From: Thermodesulfobacteriota bacterium
GTDB lineage: Bacteria; Desulfobacterota; DSM-4660; Desulfatiglandales; Desulfatiglandaceae
NCBI GenBank assembly: GCA_028278625.1
Contig: JANQDY010000010.1
Coordinates: forward strand, 1 to 50,915
DNA: 50,915 nucleotides
Direction: 5' to 3'
Shown here in pieces: positions 24,178 through 32,880 of this stretch. A program made the translations under genes and the position numbers. The notes below the pieces were generated by a model, which did no database searches, was not told the DNA's origin, and saw only the letters and a program-made list of their open reading frames with translations. How positions within the stretch are numbered: the stretch's first letter is position 1; each line of letters begins with the position of its first letter.

Positions 24178-25521
24178 TCAAGATGATCTTCTTTTAAATA
24201 GCGCCGCAAAAAACCCGTCCATTCCATGAACATGGGGATAGGTTTGCAGAAACCCGTTATCATTCACCAAATCAAGGCCCCATGCCGGCATTCGCAGGCG
24301 CAGGTCCTGGAGCACCATCTTGTTGTTCTTCCTTAACAGGCTTTCAACCACCCTTTCATTTTCATTCCGGGAAATGGTACAGGTCACGTACAGCATTTCT
24401 CCGTGCGGTTTCAGCAGATCGCAGGATCGTAACAGAATTGATTCTTGTATCATTGCGAGCCGTTTGATGTCATCTTCTTTTTTGAAGAGTTTCGTATCGG
24501 GATGTTTAGAAATAACACCCAATCCGGAACAGGGAGCATCCACCATGATTTTGCCGGCGGCATTGTGAAGAAACGGAGGGGACGAGGCGGCATCCCCGGC
24601 CACGGGAAAAATGGTTGTGATGCCGAGCCGTTTCGAATTCTCCATGAGACCCTTGAGACGGGGGACGCTGTCATCCAGCGCAATGATTTCTCCCTGGTTC
24701 CCCATTAGTTCCGCCATATGGGTGCTCTTTCCGCCGAGACCCGCGCACAGGTCAGCCACAAGCGTTCCCTTTTGGGGGGCCAAAAGATGACCGCAGATCT
24801 GGGCCGCTTCACCCTGCACCTGAAAAAGACCTTCCTTGAAGGTCTCTAATCGGGAAACGGATCCTCTGAAGCCTGGCAATTCAATCCCTTCGGGGGCGAA
24901 AGGGAGCATCCTTGCATCAATACCCTCTTCCTTAAAACGTTCCAACAGCGCGTTCCGGCTGTTCTTGAGGCGATTGGCCCTGATGGTTAGCCTGGGGAGT
25001 TGGTTTCCCGCTTTGAGCAGTTCCAGCGTCGTGTCAGCACCCAGTTCCCGGGTCCACTTCTTAACAAGCCACAGAGGATAGGCGTAATAGACCGAGAGAT
25101 GAAGTTCGCTTTTCTTTTGGGGATACGGCAAATCCGTTTTTTTTCTGCAGATCTGTCTTAAAACGCCGTTTACGAATCTTATCACGTGTTTGCCACGTAT
25201 TCTCTTAACCTGCTTAACCGCTTCGTTTACCGCGGCCGAATCAGGCACGCGATCCAGAAAAAGGATCTGATAGAGGGCCAAACGAAGAATGTTCAGCGTT
25301 TCCGAATCAATCTTCTCAAAGGGGAATCGAACGAATTGTCTGAGAATCCAATCGAGCCTGATCCGCCATCTTAAAACCCCCTGCACCAGGTTGACCGCAA
25401 ATGCGCGGTCTCGTTCGCTCAGATGGGGGTTTTTTTTAAAAAGCGTTTCGAGACGCCGTTCCGTTTGGCCGGGCGCATCCCCGGCACTGTTGAGTGATGT
25501 TAGCGCAATGTGTCTTGACAT
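24178..25521 (-). CDS. rsmB: 16S rRNA cytosine-967 C5-methyltransferase (RsmB/Sun)
   Basis: 447 aa. The N-terminal NusB-like RNA-binding domain (about 1-140, with AVNEAVKQVKRIRGKHVIRFVNG-type sequence) is followed by a Rossmann methyltransferase domain. SAM binding is at LCAGLGGKSTHMAELM. The two active-site cysteines are in VDAPCSGLG and YVTCTISRNENE. Length matches RsmB. It uses SAM to methylate C967 of 16S rRNA. The gene lies 7 bases after the DUF116 gene and 11 before rpe, within the translation-flavoured first half of the operon. Confidence 0.92.
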   Translation of the reverse strand: MSRHIALTSLNSAGDAPGQTERRLETLFKKNPHLSERDRAFAVNLVQGVLRWRIRLDWILRQFVRFPFEKIDSETLNILRLALYQILFLDRVPDSAAVNEAVKQVKRIRGKHVIRFVNGVLRQICRKKTDLPYPQKKSELHLSVYYAYPLWLVKKWTRELGADTTLELLKAGNQLPRLTIRANRLKNSRNALLERFKEEGIDARMLPFAPEGIELPGFRGSVSRLETFKEGLFQVQGEAAQICGHLLAPQKGTLVADLCAGLGGKSTHMAELMGNQGEIIALDDSVPRLKGLMENSKRLGITTIFPVAGDAASSPPFLHNAAGKIMVDAPCSGLGVISKHPDTKLFKKEDDIKRLAMIQESILLRSCDLLKPHGEMLYVTCTISRNENERVVESLLRKNNKMVLQDLRLRMPAWGLDLVNDNGFLQTYPHVHGMDGFFAALFKRRSS

Positions 25522-25528
25522 GGGGAAG

Positions 25529-26362
25529 TCAGTTGAGCAGAAAGTTTTTTACCCCTTTTTCCACCAGATCGATATTCACATCGGTGTCGTAACAGGGGCC
25601 GAACGGTCTGCGATTGAAAATGCCGAACACAGGAATGGGGTATGCGTCTTGGATGCCGCTGGTGAGGTCCCGTTCACAAGCCACGGCGATGATGACCTTG
25701 GGACGTTTTTCGACCACGATTTTGCGGGCCAGGGTACCGCCCGTGGCAACGGCCACGTGTACATGATATTTTTCGGACAGGGTTGCCAGGTCTTTTATTT
25801 TGCATTTCCCGCACAGTTTGCAGTTGGCCACGTTGCCGGTAATCCGTACCGCGCAATCATGGTTCTGCAGGCAATGGGGAAGGAGGATCAACATCTTATC
25901 GGCACTTACGCATTGGGCCTCGGCCATCACCAGTTGGTTGTTGATTGCAACAAAGGAGCGCCTGATCTCGGACTTCTGAATGCCGAAACAACGGCCAACG
26001 CCCACCAGAAGCGGAAAAAGCACACGAATCACCACACCGCGTATGCGCCGGTTAAAGAAAAGATTCTTTCCTCTGATAATGGTAAAAAGGAGCGTCAAAA
26101 CCGCTCCAAGACTTACCAGTACAACGCACCCCAACAACACCGCCAGAATCAAGGGGACGGATTCATGGATATTGGAAAGCCCCACATAGGGCACCCACCA
26201 CAAGAGAAATGCGATTGCCAGGAGAACGACGCTGGTGACCAGTAGCAGAAAGATAAACACCCGCTTTCGAGGCCGTGTAAAAGTGCTCAAATCGATCCTC
26301 TCCCTCAAGTGCGAGGCCTCAACCCTGTTATGTCCTTTTACAGTGTTTGAAGAATCTCCCAT
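25529..26362 (-). CDS. DUF116 membrane protein with cysteine motifs
   Basis: 277 aa. Two membrane helices (about 33-53 and 66-90) precede a cytoplasmic DUF116 domain. That domain has cysteines in a regular pattern: LPHCLQNHDC, then NCKLCGKCKI, then ACERDL and GPCYDTDV. It may hold an iron-sulfur cluster or zinc; this is inference. The family sits with def, fmt and rsmB in many Desulfobacterota and Clostridia, as here (3 bases after fmt, 7 before rsmB). Its function is not established. Confidence 0.8.
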   Translation of the reverse strand: MGDSSNTVKGHNRVEASHLRERIDLSTFTRPRKRVFIFLLLVTSVVLLAIAFLLWWVPYVGLSNIHESVPLILAVLLGCVVLVSLGAVLTLLFTIIRGKNLFFNRRIRGVVIRVLFPLLVGVGRCFGIQKSEIRRSFVAINNQLVMAEAQCVSADKMLILLPHCLQNHDCAVRITGNVANCKLCGKCKIKDLATLSEKYHVHVAVATGGTLARKIVVEKRPKVIIAVACERDLTSGIQDAYPIPVFGIFNRRPFGPCYDTDVNIDLVEKGVKNFLLN

Positions 26363-26365
26363 CTT

Positions 26366-27337
26366 TCATTTTCCGAGAACGGTTTCACGGTTGATTGGAA
26401 ATCCCCGCAGAAAATCGGATGCCCGAACCCTTTTTCTGCCGGCCAGTTGAAGGGCTGTGATCAGAATGACGCCGTCGGCCGTTTCCACCAAAAGCCCTTC
26501 TTGGGAATGACCCTTGACCCTTCCCGGTACCGCATCTCCCTTGCCGGTCTCCAACACGCGGGGTGAGAAGAGTTTCAAACGTTTTCCGTTCACCATGGTA
26601 TAAGCCCCGGGCCATGGGTCAAGACCCCGGATCAATGCGGAGATTTCGTCGGATGTCCGGTCCCACGAAATCAGGCCCGTGTTTCGATCGATTTTCGGGG
26701 CGTAGGTGGCCAAGCTTTTATCCTGGGGTATTTCGTAAACGGTCTCTTCAGCAAGAGCGCGGAGCGTTTTTGTCAAAAAAGGTGCGGCCATCTTGGAAAG
26801 CCGGTCATGGAGCGAACCGGCCGTTTCATGGGTCTCGATGGATGTCTGTTCCTGAAAAAGAACCGGACCGGTATCGAGGCCCCGGTTCATGCGCATGGCA
26901 CTGAGACCGGTTTCACGCTCGCCGTTTATGATGGCCCGCTGAATGGGGGCCGCGCCCCGGTATTTTGGCAGCAGGGATGCGTGAATGTTCAAAGCACCCC
27001 AGGACGCGGCGTTTAAAAGGGGCTCAGAGAGAATCTGACCGAAAGCGATCACCACCAGCAAGTCGGGACACAGGGACCCAACGAGACGACAAAATGACGC
27101 GTCCCTGGTATTCTCCGGCTGGAAAACCTTGATGCCAAGTCTTTCCGCTGCCACTTTAACGGGCGGCGGCATCGGTTTGGCACTTCTCCCCTTTGGCCTG
27201 TCCGGTTGTGTTACCACCCCCTGAACGTGATATTTTCGGGAAATGAGCATTTCAAGTGATGGCACTGCAAAATCAGGGGTCCCCATGAATATGATTCGGG
27301 CTTGTTCAGGCAACCGTTTCGCTTGGTGGGCCGTCAT
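26366..27337 (-). CDS. fmt: Methionyl-tRNA formyltransferase
   Basis: 323 aa. It transfers a formyl group from 10-formyl-THF to initiator Met-tRNA. The N-terminal domain starts IIFMGTPDFAVPSLEML; the catalytic Asn, His and Asp appear in NIHASLLPKYRGAAPIQ and GLDTGPV. The C-terminal tRNA-binding OB-like domain follows (about 210-320). The start overlaps the def stop by 4 bases, and the stop lies 3 bases before the DUF116 start. Length is typical. Confidence 0.95.
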   Translation of the reverse strand: MTAHQAKRLPEQARIIFMGTPDFAVPSLEMLISRKYHVQGVVTQPDRPKGRSAKPMPPPVKVAAERLGIKVFQPENTRDASFCRLVGSLCPDLLVVIAFGQILSEPLLNAASWGALNIHASLLPKYRGAAPIQRAIINGERETGLSAMRMNRGLDTGPVLFQEQTSIETHETAGSLHDRLSKMAAPFLTKTLRALAEETVYEIPQDKSLATYAPKIDRNTGLISWDRTSDEISALIRGLDPWPGAYTMVNGKRLKLFSPRVLETGKGDAVPGRVKGHSQEGLLVETADGVILITALQLAGRKRVRASDFLRGFPINRETVLGK

Positions 27338-27867
27338 TTCTTTGACTTCCCTTTTTCCATTTTTTTGATCTTTTTTTTGTACAGGGCCCGCTTTAGACTG
27401 CTGATCCGGTCAATAAACAAAATACCATCCAGGTGATCGATTTCGTGCTGAAGGCATACGGCCAGTAGATCATTTGCTTCCAGTTCCAGCGGATCTCCGT
27501 ATCGGTCGAGGCCCTTCACTTTAATGTACGACTTGCGGGTTACTTCCGCGGTGTAATCGGGTACGCTCAGGCAGGCTTCGTCCCATTTGATGGATCCTTC
27601 CCCCGCAATGATCTCGGGATTTATCAATACCAGCGGTTTCGCCTCGTCTTCCCTGGGCAAACCGTCAAAAACAATGACCCGTTTTAAGACACCCACCTGG
27701 TTGGCCGCCAGTCCGATACCGGGGGCTGCATACATGGTTTCAAACATCTGGTCGATGATCTTCTGGAGTTCTTCATCGATATCTTCTACCGGTTCGGCGC
27801 TTTGCTTGAGCACGGGATCGGGATAGGCATATATTTTCAGTTCCGACATTTCAGGTTGTGCTTTCAT
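27334..27867 (-). CDS. def: Peptide deformylase
   Basis: 177 aa metalloenzyme that removes the N-formyl group from new proteins. All three signature motifs are present: GIGLAANQVG, EACLSVP and the metal-binding QHEIDHLDG. The C-terminal tail (KRALYKKKIKKMEKGKSKK) is lysine-rich. The ATG at 27867 is kept; an ATG six codons later is possible and no strong ribosome site decides between them. It is the first gene of the ten-gene operon, divergent from the HD-domain gene. Confidence 0.95.
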   Translation of the reverse strand: MKAQPEMSELKIYAYPDPVLKQSAEPVEDIDEELQKIIDQMFETMYAAPGIGLAANQVGVLKRVIVFDGLPREDEAKPLVLINPEIIAGEGSIKWDEACLSVPDYTAEVTRKSYIKVKGLDRYGDPLELEANDLLAVCLQHEIDHLDGILFIDRISSLKRALYKKKIKKMEKGKSKK

Positions 27868-27930
27868 TATTTGGAGATCTTTATATTTACCGATTGATTT
27901 TGATTTTTTGCTGATCTATAAAGTTGCCAC

Positions 27931-27959
27931 ATACTAAACACTGTATCAGCATAAATCAA
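27931..27959 (-). promoter_or_regulatory. Predicted sigma-70 promoter for the def operon
   Basis: On the minus strand TTGATT (27959-27954), a 17-base spacer and TAGTAT (27936-27931) lie in the 103-base gap between def and the divergent HD gene, about 60 bases before the def ATG. It is a moderate match only. Confidence 0.35.
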
Positions 27960-27970
27960 GCAGAACACTC

Positions 27971-28633
27971 ATGAACATTGATTGGGCCGGCAGGTCTTGG
28001 CACTGGATTCAGATGTTAAAACGCACAGTAGAATTTCTTCATGAAGCAGGCATGCTTAAAAAGACGCCCCGAACCGGCTACCAGTTTCTGGGGTCCGGTT
28101 CAGAATCGGTGGCGGAACATTCCTTCAGAACAGCCATTGTTGGTTATGTCCTGGCCACCATGGAAGAAGGCGCCGACATTGACAAAACCGTCCGCATGTG
28201 TCTGTTCCATGATCTTCCCGAGGCCAGAACGGGTGATCACAATTATGTAAACAAGAAATATGTTCGGGTCGATGAGGAGAGGGCCATTCGCGATCAGACC
28301 AGGGGACTCCCCTTTGGTGATGATATTGTAACGCTCACCGATGAATTCAACGTGGCGGATTCGCTGGAAGCGAAAATCGCAAAAGATGCGGATCAGCTGG
28401 ATTTGATTCTTGAATTAAAGGGACATCTCGATTCCGGCAATCCAAACGCAAAAGAGTGGCTGGCGTATGCACTCAAACGGCTGTGCACCGAAAGCGGTAA
28501 GGCCTTGGGTCGCGAAATCATGGCTTCCAGAAGCGATGCCTGGTGGTTCGATGATAATGCGGATTGGTGGGTTAACGGGCGTGAGAGACCCATGAGGGAA
28601 AAGGAAAGGATCAAATACCGAGCCACGCCATAG
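27971..28633 (+). CDS. HD-domain phosphohydrolase (YfbR/HDDC2-like)
   Basis: 220 aa. The metal-binding HD pattern is complete: H in VAEHSFRTAIVG, HD in LFHDLPEARTGD, and D in KDADQLDLILEL. The best-known relatives remove phosphate from deoxynucleoside 5'-monophosphates; that specificity is inferred from family. The conserved N-terminal LHEAGMLKKTPRTGYQF is typical of the HD_3/HDDC2 group. It is divergent from def and lies 22 bases before the EI24 gene on the same strand. Confidence 0.88.
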   Translation: MNIDWAGRSWHWIQMLKRTVEFLHEAGMLKKTPRTGYQFLGSGSESVAEHSFRTAIVGYVLATMEEGADIDKTVRMCLFHDLPEARTGDHNYVNKKYVRVDEERAIRDQTRGLPFGDDIVTLTDEFNVADSLEAKIAKDADQLDLILELKGHLDSGNPNAKEWLAYALKRLCTESGKALGREIMASRSDAWWFDDNADWWVNGRERPMREKERIKYRATP

Positions 28634-28655
28634 GTGCCGTGGGAATCGCTCCACC

Positions 28656-29399
28656 ATGGGCTTTCTAAAGGGAATTCAGTATAATTTCAGAGGGTTTTTT
28701 CTCGGCCTTAAAACGCCGCGACTCCTTTTTTGGGGGCTGTTCAGATTTGTGGTCGTGATACTCCTGACCATCGTTGCCGCCAGTGTGATATTTGCCTTTC
28801 ATGAGGAAATGCTGCAAATGATCTGGCAGAAACCCACGAGCTACTGGATCCTTTGGCTGTGGTATCTGGTCTCCTGGATGATCTCTCTTGTGCTTTTCGG
28901 TTTGTCGGTCATATTCTCCTACCTCGTATCCCAGATTTTCTTCGCCGTACTGATTATGGATCACATGTCCTGCCTCACGGAGCTGCGGGCCACCGGAGGA
29001 ATTGAGGAACCCCGCGGGGTTTCTCTGTTCAGCCAGTTCATCTACCTCATCAAACAGGAAATCCCAAGAACGACCATCCCCGTGCTGTTGGCCGTGCTTC
29101 TCCTTCTGCTCGGCTGGCTGACGCCTCTGGCACCGGTCATTACAATACTCTCGTCAGGGGTGGCTGCGGTTTTCCTGGCCTGGGACAATACGGACCTGGT
29201 GCCCGCAAGACGCATGAAACCCTTTAAAAACCGCTTCCGTTTTCTCATGGGGACCCTTTCCTTTCATCTCGGTTTCGGCCTTCCATTTCTCATCCCCGGG
29301 TTGAATTTATTGCTTCTCTCATTTGCTCCCGTGGGCGGCACCCTTTATCACGTGGATAGAGATGCCATCACTCCCGCTGCAAAATCCTTGACTTCCTGA
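28656..29399 (+). CDS. EI24-domain integral membrane protein
   Basis: 247 aa with about five to six hydrophobic segments, first near residues 22-47, matching the EI24 (CysZ-like) family: FLKGIQYNFRGFFLGLKTPRL at the N-terminus and the C-terminal FGLPFLIPGLNLLLLSFAPVGGTL. E. coli CysZ is a sulfate channel of this fold, but this subgroup has no assigned substrate. The start at 28656 lies 22 bases after the HD gene. It could be a transport or assembly protein of the inner membrane; I cannot be more specific. Confidence 0.8.
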   Translation: MGFLKGIQYNFRGFFLGLKTPRLLFWGLFRFVVVILLTIVAASVIFAFHEEMLQMIWQKPTSYWILWLWYLVSWMISLVLFGLSVIFSYLVSQIFFAVLIMDHMSCLTELRATGGIEEPRGVSLFSQFIYLIKQEIPRTTIPVLLAVLLLLLGWLTPLAPVITILSSGVAAVFLAWDNTDLVPARRMKPFKNRFRFLMGTLSFHLGFGLPFLIPGLNLLLLSFAPVGGTLYHVDRDAITPAAKSLTS

Positions 29400-29464
29400 A
29401 CCTTGTGATTATTTTTCAAAGTTGTAGAACCAAAGATCATTTTCACTAAAAACACGCTGAGACA

Positions 29465-30379
29465 ATGGCCGGAAAAGACTATTACAGAATTCTTGGGGTT
29501 GACAAATCGGCTTCCCCCGATCAGATTAAAAAGGCGTACCGCAAACTGGCGCTGAAATACCATCCCGATCATAACGAAGGGGACAAAAGTGCTGAAGCCA
29601 AATTCAAAGACTTAAACGAAGCCTATGCCGTACTAAAGGATCCTGAAAAGAGACGGCAGTACGACATGTTCGGGGCTGAAGGTTTTCAAAATCGTTTTTC
29701 AAAGGAAGATATTTTCAGGGATTTTGATCTGGGGAGCATCTTCAAAGAATTCGGTTTCGGTAGAAGCAACAGGGGGCAGGGAGGATTCGGCAGCGCATTC
29801 GGAAACGGTTTCGGTCCCCGGGGGTATGATGGGTTTCAAAACCGTGAATCAAGGATCAAAGGCCAGAACCTCATCTATGAACTGCCCATGACCCTGGAAG
29901 AACTGTCACAGACCACGAGCAAGACCATCACCTACCAGATTAACGGACGCCATGAACAAGTCTCCGTGAAAGTGCCATCGGGCATCAGGGGCGGCCAAAA
30001 ACTGCGGCTCCAGGGAAAAGGACAACCGGGGCCCAATGGCGGGCCGTCGGGGGACCTTTACATACAGATCAAAGAGACCCCTCACCCGCTTTTCCGTCGT
30101 GAGAATGCAGACCTATACTTCAAACAAAAGATCCGTTTTTCCGAGGCCGTTTTAGGTGCTGATATCGAGGTGCCGACCCTGGAGAAGAAGGTGCTTAAGC
30201 TAAAAATTCCGCCGGGGACCCAAGACAACGCCAAATTCAGGCTTAAGAATTTCGGGCTCCCCATATACAACGGTTCCGGCAGGGGAAACGCCTATGTTGA
30301 AATCAATATCAATGTTCCGAAAGAGTTGACCGAGGAACAGAAACGTCTGATGGCGTTGCTGTCAAAGGCTGACCTGTAG
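29465..30379 (+). CDS. cbpA: DnaJ-family co-chaperone, CbpA type
   Basis: 304 aa. The J domain (about 1-70) contains the essential HPD in [12 protein letters not shown] Gly/Phe-rich linker (about 100-125) follows, then the two beta-barrel substrate-binding domains. The cysteine-rich zinc finger of DnaJ itself is absent, which defines the CbpA class. It stimulates DnaK ATP hydrolysis and hands over substrates. No dnaK or cbpM is beside it. It lies 17 bases before the PP-loop gene. Confidence 0.92.
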   Translation: MAGKDYYRILGVDKSASPDQIKKAYRKLALKYHPDHNEGDKSAEAKFKDLNEAYAVLKDPEKRRQYDMFGAEGFQNRFSKEDIFRDFDLGSIFKEFGFGRSNRGQGGFGSAFGNGFGPRGYDGFQNRESRIKGQNLIYELPMTLEELSQTTSKTITYQINGRHEQVSVKVPSGIRGGQKLRLQGKGQPGPNGGPSGDLYIQIKETPHPLFRRENADLYFKQKIRFSEAVLGADIEVPTLEKKVLKLKIPPGTQDNAKFRLKNFGLPIYNGSGRGNAYVEININVPKELTEEQKRLMALLSKADL

Positions 30380-30396
30380 AAAGACCGGAGCAATAC

Positions 30397-31368
30397 ATGA
30401 AAGCAATCTCCGTCTTTTCAGGCGGTCTCGACAGCATGCTGGCCGCCGAAATCGTAAGGGCCCAGGGCATTGATGTCCTGGCCCTTTTTTTTGAAACCCC
30501 TTTTTTTGCGGCTGATCGTGCCCGAGCTTCCGCCGGATCCATGGGCCTTCCTTTCAAGGTGATGAATATCACTGAGCGGCATCTCGAAGTGGTAAAACGT
30601 CCCAAGCATGGATACGGGGGGAATATGAACCCCTGTATCGACTGTCACGCCCTGATGTTCCGTATTGCCGGAGAGGTGCTTGAAACGGAAGGGGCGTCAT
30701 TTGTTTTCAGCGGGGAGGTTTTGGGGCAAAGACCCATGAGCCAGAACAAAAAGGCCCTTGCCATTGTGGCCAAAGAAAGCGGCCTTGGCGGATTGTTGCT
30801 TCGACCGCTTTCGGCGAAATGTCTTCCTCCCACGATTCCCGAAACGGAAGGGTGGATTGAAAAAGAACACCTCCTGGGAATTCAAGGACGTTCCAGAAAG
30901 CCCCAAATGGCCATGGCGGAACGACTCAAGCTCGGCGATTATCCCTCGCCCGCAGGGGGGTGCCTTTTGACTGAAAGGGGATTTTCCCGCCGATTGAAAG
31001 ATCTTCTCACATCAAGTCCCAATGTCAGTATCACCCATCTGGAGACCCTGAAACTGGGACGGCATTTCAGAATCGGTAACAATGTAAAAATTGTGGTGGG
31101 CCGTAACAGACGGGAAAATGATAAGCTCAGAAAACTCGCCTTGAAAGAGGACCTTCTCCTTCACACGGTTTCGATTCCCGGACCCGCCGTTTTGATGAGC
31201 GGGGACCAGGCAGATGACGCCATTGATATGGCGGTCCAACTGACCCTTTCTTACAGTGATGCGCGCCAAGGCGATGTTCAGGAAGTCCGCGTAACAGGTG
31301 CCGGTACCGACAGAATCGTCTCTCAAACGGTTCCCAGCAAAAAGGATTTCAGGTCTTTCATGATATAA
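30397..31368 (+). CDS. PP-loop tRNA-thiolation-like protein with C-terminal RNA-binding domain
   Basis: 323 aa. The N-terminus holds the PP-loop ATP pyrophosphatase motif FSGGLDSMLAA. Cysteines as in thiouridylases follow: NPCIDCHALMF near residue 80 and PAGGCLLTE near residue 188, placed like the two catalytic cysteines of MnmA. The last third (HFRIGNNVKIVVGRNRREND through GPAVLM) resembles the NFACT-R RNA-binding domain, a fusion seen in several anaerobes. It probably adenylates a tRNA base and adds sulfur, but the position modified is unknown. It is not MnmA itself, which is longer and lacks this C-terminus. Confidence 0.75.
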   Translation: MKAISVFSGGLDSMLAAEIVRAQGIDVLALFFETPFFAADRARASAGSMGLPFKVMNITERHLEVVKRPKHGYGGNMNPCIDCHALMFRIAGEVLETEGASFVFSGEVLGQRPMSQNKKALAIVAKESGLGGLLLRPLSAKCLPPTIPETEGWIEKEHLLGIQGRSRKPQMAMAERLKLGDYPSPAGGCLLTERGFSRRLKDLLTSSPNVSITHLETLKLGRHFRIGNNVKIVVGRNRRENDKLRKLALKEDLLLHTVSIPGPAVLMSGDQADDAIDMAVQLTLSYSDARQGDVQEVRVTGAGTDRIVSQTVPSKKDFRSFMI

Positions 31369-31389
31369 CTGGAGAGTCCAAAGCTCTAT

Positions 31390-31471
31390 CGTCATGCCGG
31401 ACTTGATCCGGCATCCAGAACATATAACCTATTGAAATTTTAATGGATTCCGGATTTCGCCGGAATGACGA
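31390..31471. repeat. REP-like inverted repeat
   Basis: The unit begins CGTCATGCCGGACTTGATCC and ends GGATTTCGCCGGAATGACG. The two ends form imperfect inverted copies around an AT-rich centre. This CGTCATnCCGG...CCGGnATGACG form is a widespread intergenic repeat in Proteobacteria. It lies between convergent genes (PP-loop gene plus, NtrC regulator minus) and could form a long hairpin in RNA of either strand. Confidence 0.7.
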
Positions 31472-31509
31472 CGGAGAATCCATGGGATATAGGGACGGTC
31501 CAAACACCC

Positions 31510-32880
31510 CTACAGTCCGAATTCCTTTATTTTTGAGATGAGCATGGGGCGGCTGATTTCAAGGAGTTTGGCGGCCTGGGTTTTGTTTCCCCTCGTTCTT
31601 TTGAGCGCCTTTTTGATATAATCCCGTTGGAGGCGCCTGGTGGCCAGCTTTATGGAAAGCTCTTCCGTGCCGTCAATTTCTTCGATTGACTTTCGATTTT
31701 TGACCAGACTCGATGGAAGATCCTCGGGTGTAATCCAGGGACCCGCCGCCAGCAACACCGCTCTCTCAATGGTGTTTTCCAGTTCCCTGACGTTTCCGGG
31801 CCAATGGTAATCCATGATCATTCCCATTGCCGCCGATGAAAGACCTTCAACGGCCTTTCCCAGCTTTTCGTTGAATTGATCCACAAAATAGCCGGTTAAC
31901 AAGGAAAGGTCCCCCCTTCTCTCTCTCAGGGGGGGCAGATGGATTCTCCACACATTGATGCGATAATAGAGATCCTCTCTGAAGCTTCCCTTGTTTACCT
32001 CCTGGGCCAGATCCTTGGATGTGGCCGCGATGACACGCACATCCACCTTTTTGGTGCCGCTGCCGCCAAGGGGCGTGATCTCTTCCTCCTGCAACACTCG
32101 CAGCAGTTTGACCTGCAGAGCAAAGGGCAGTTCACCGATTTCGTCCAGAAAAAGGGTTCCCCTGTTCGCTTCATCAAAGCGCCCGGGCTTGTCCTTTGTG
32201 GCATCCGTGAAAGCGCCTCTTTTATAGCCGAACAATTCGCTTTCCAGAAGGTTTTCCGGTATGCCGCCGCAATTGATGGAGATCATCGGCGCATCCTTCC
32301 GTTTTCCATTTGAATGGATGGCCTTGGCAATCAACTCTTTTCCTGTTCCACTCTCGCCGGTGATCAGCACTGTGGTCTTATGTTCCGCTACTTTGTTTAC
32401 AAGATCAAAGACCTTTGCCATGGCTTCGCTTCTGGCCACGATGCTGCCAAAGGAATACTTGTTCCGGATCCTTTCCACTTTTTTTCTGAGGTTCAGATTT
32501 TCCGTTTTGAGCCGCTCTCTTTCCTCCGCCTTTTTGAGCGTCAAGAGGACCTCATCTGTTTTAAATGGTTTTGAAATATAGTCGTACGCCCCCGATTTGA
32601 TTGCTTCAAGGGCGGTGTCCACGGTGCCGTATGCGGACATCATGATGAATGTCTTATCGGCATAATCTTTTTTGGCCGCCTTCAAGAAAGCCATGCCGTC
32701 CATTCGGGGCATTTTGATGTCACAGAGAATCGTATCAAAGGGTTTCTGTTCCATGAGTTCAAGAGCCGCCAACCCGTCTTCCGCGCTGGAAACGGAATAG
32801 TCTTCCTTTTGCAGCATGAATTTAAGCATATGGCGCATGTTCTCTTCGTCGTCAACAATCAGGACGCGTCTTTTCTGCAC
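31510..32880 (-). CDS. NtrC-family response regulator with variant GAFTDA loop
   Basis: 456 aa from GTG at 32880, which has GGAG 8 bases upstream; the frame stays open to 33057 without likeness. The receiver domain (1-120) has DDE near the start and the phospho-acceptor in LCDIKMPRMDG. The AAA+ domain has Walker A GESGTGKE and Walker B GTLFLDEIGELP. The sigma-54 contact loop reads GAFTDA instead of GAFTGA. The C-terminal Fis-type HTH is NKTQAAKLLEISRPMLISKI. The start overlaps the kinase gene by 29 bases. Adjacent pilD and the pair order suggest a PilR-like role, but no pilin genes are in the window. Confidence 0.9.
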   Translation of the reverse strand: MQKRRVLIVDDEENMRHMLKFMLQKEDYSVSSAEDGLAALELMEQKPFDTILCDIKMPRMDGMAFLKAAKKDYADKTFIMMSAYGTVDTALEAIKSGAYDYISKPFKTDEVLLTLKKAEERERLKTENLNLRKKVERIRNKYSFGSIVARSEAMAKVFDLVNKVAEHKTTVLITGESGTGKELIAKAIHSNGKRKDAPMISINCGGIPENLLESELFGYKRGAFTDATKDKPGRFDEANRGTLFLDEIGELPFALQVKLLRVLQEEEITPLGGSGTKKVDVRVIAATSKDLAQEVNKGSFREDLYYRINVWRIHLPPLRERRGDLSLLTGYFVDQFNEKLGKAVEGLSSAAMGMIMDYHWPGNVRELENTIERAVLLAAGPWITPEDLPSSLVKNRKSIEEIDGTEELSIKLATRRLQRDYIKKALKRTRGNKTQAAKLLEISRPMLISKIKEFGL

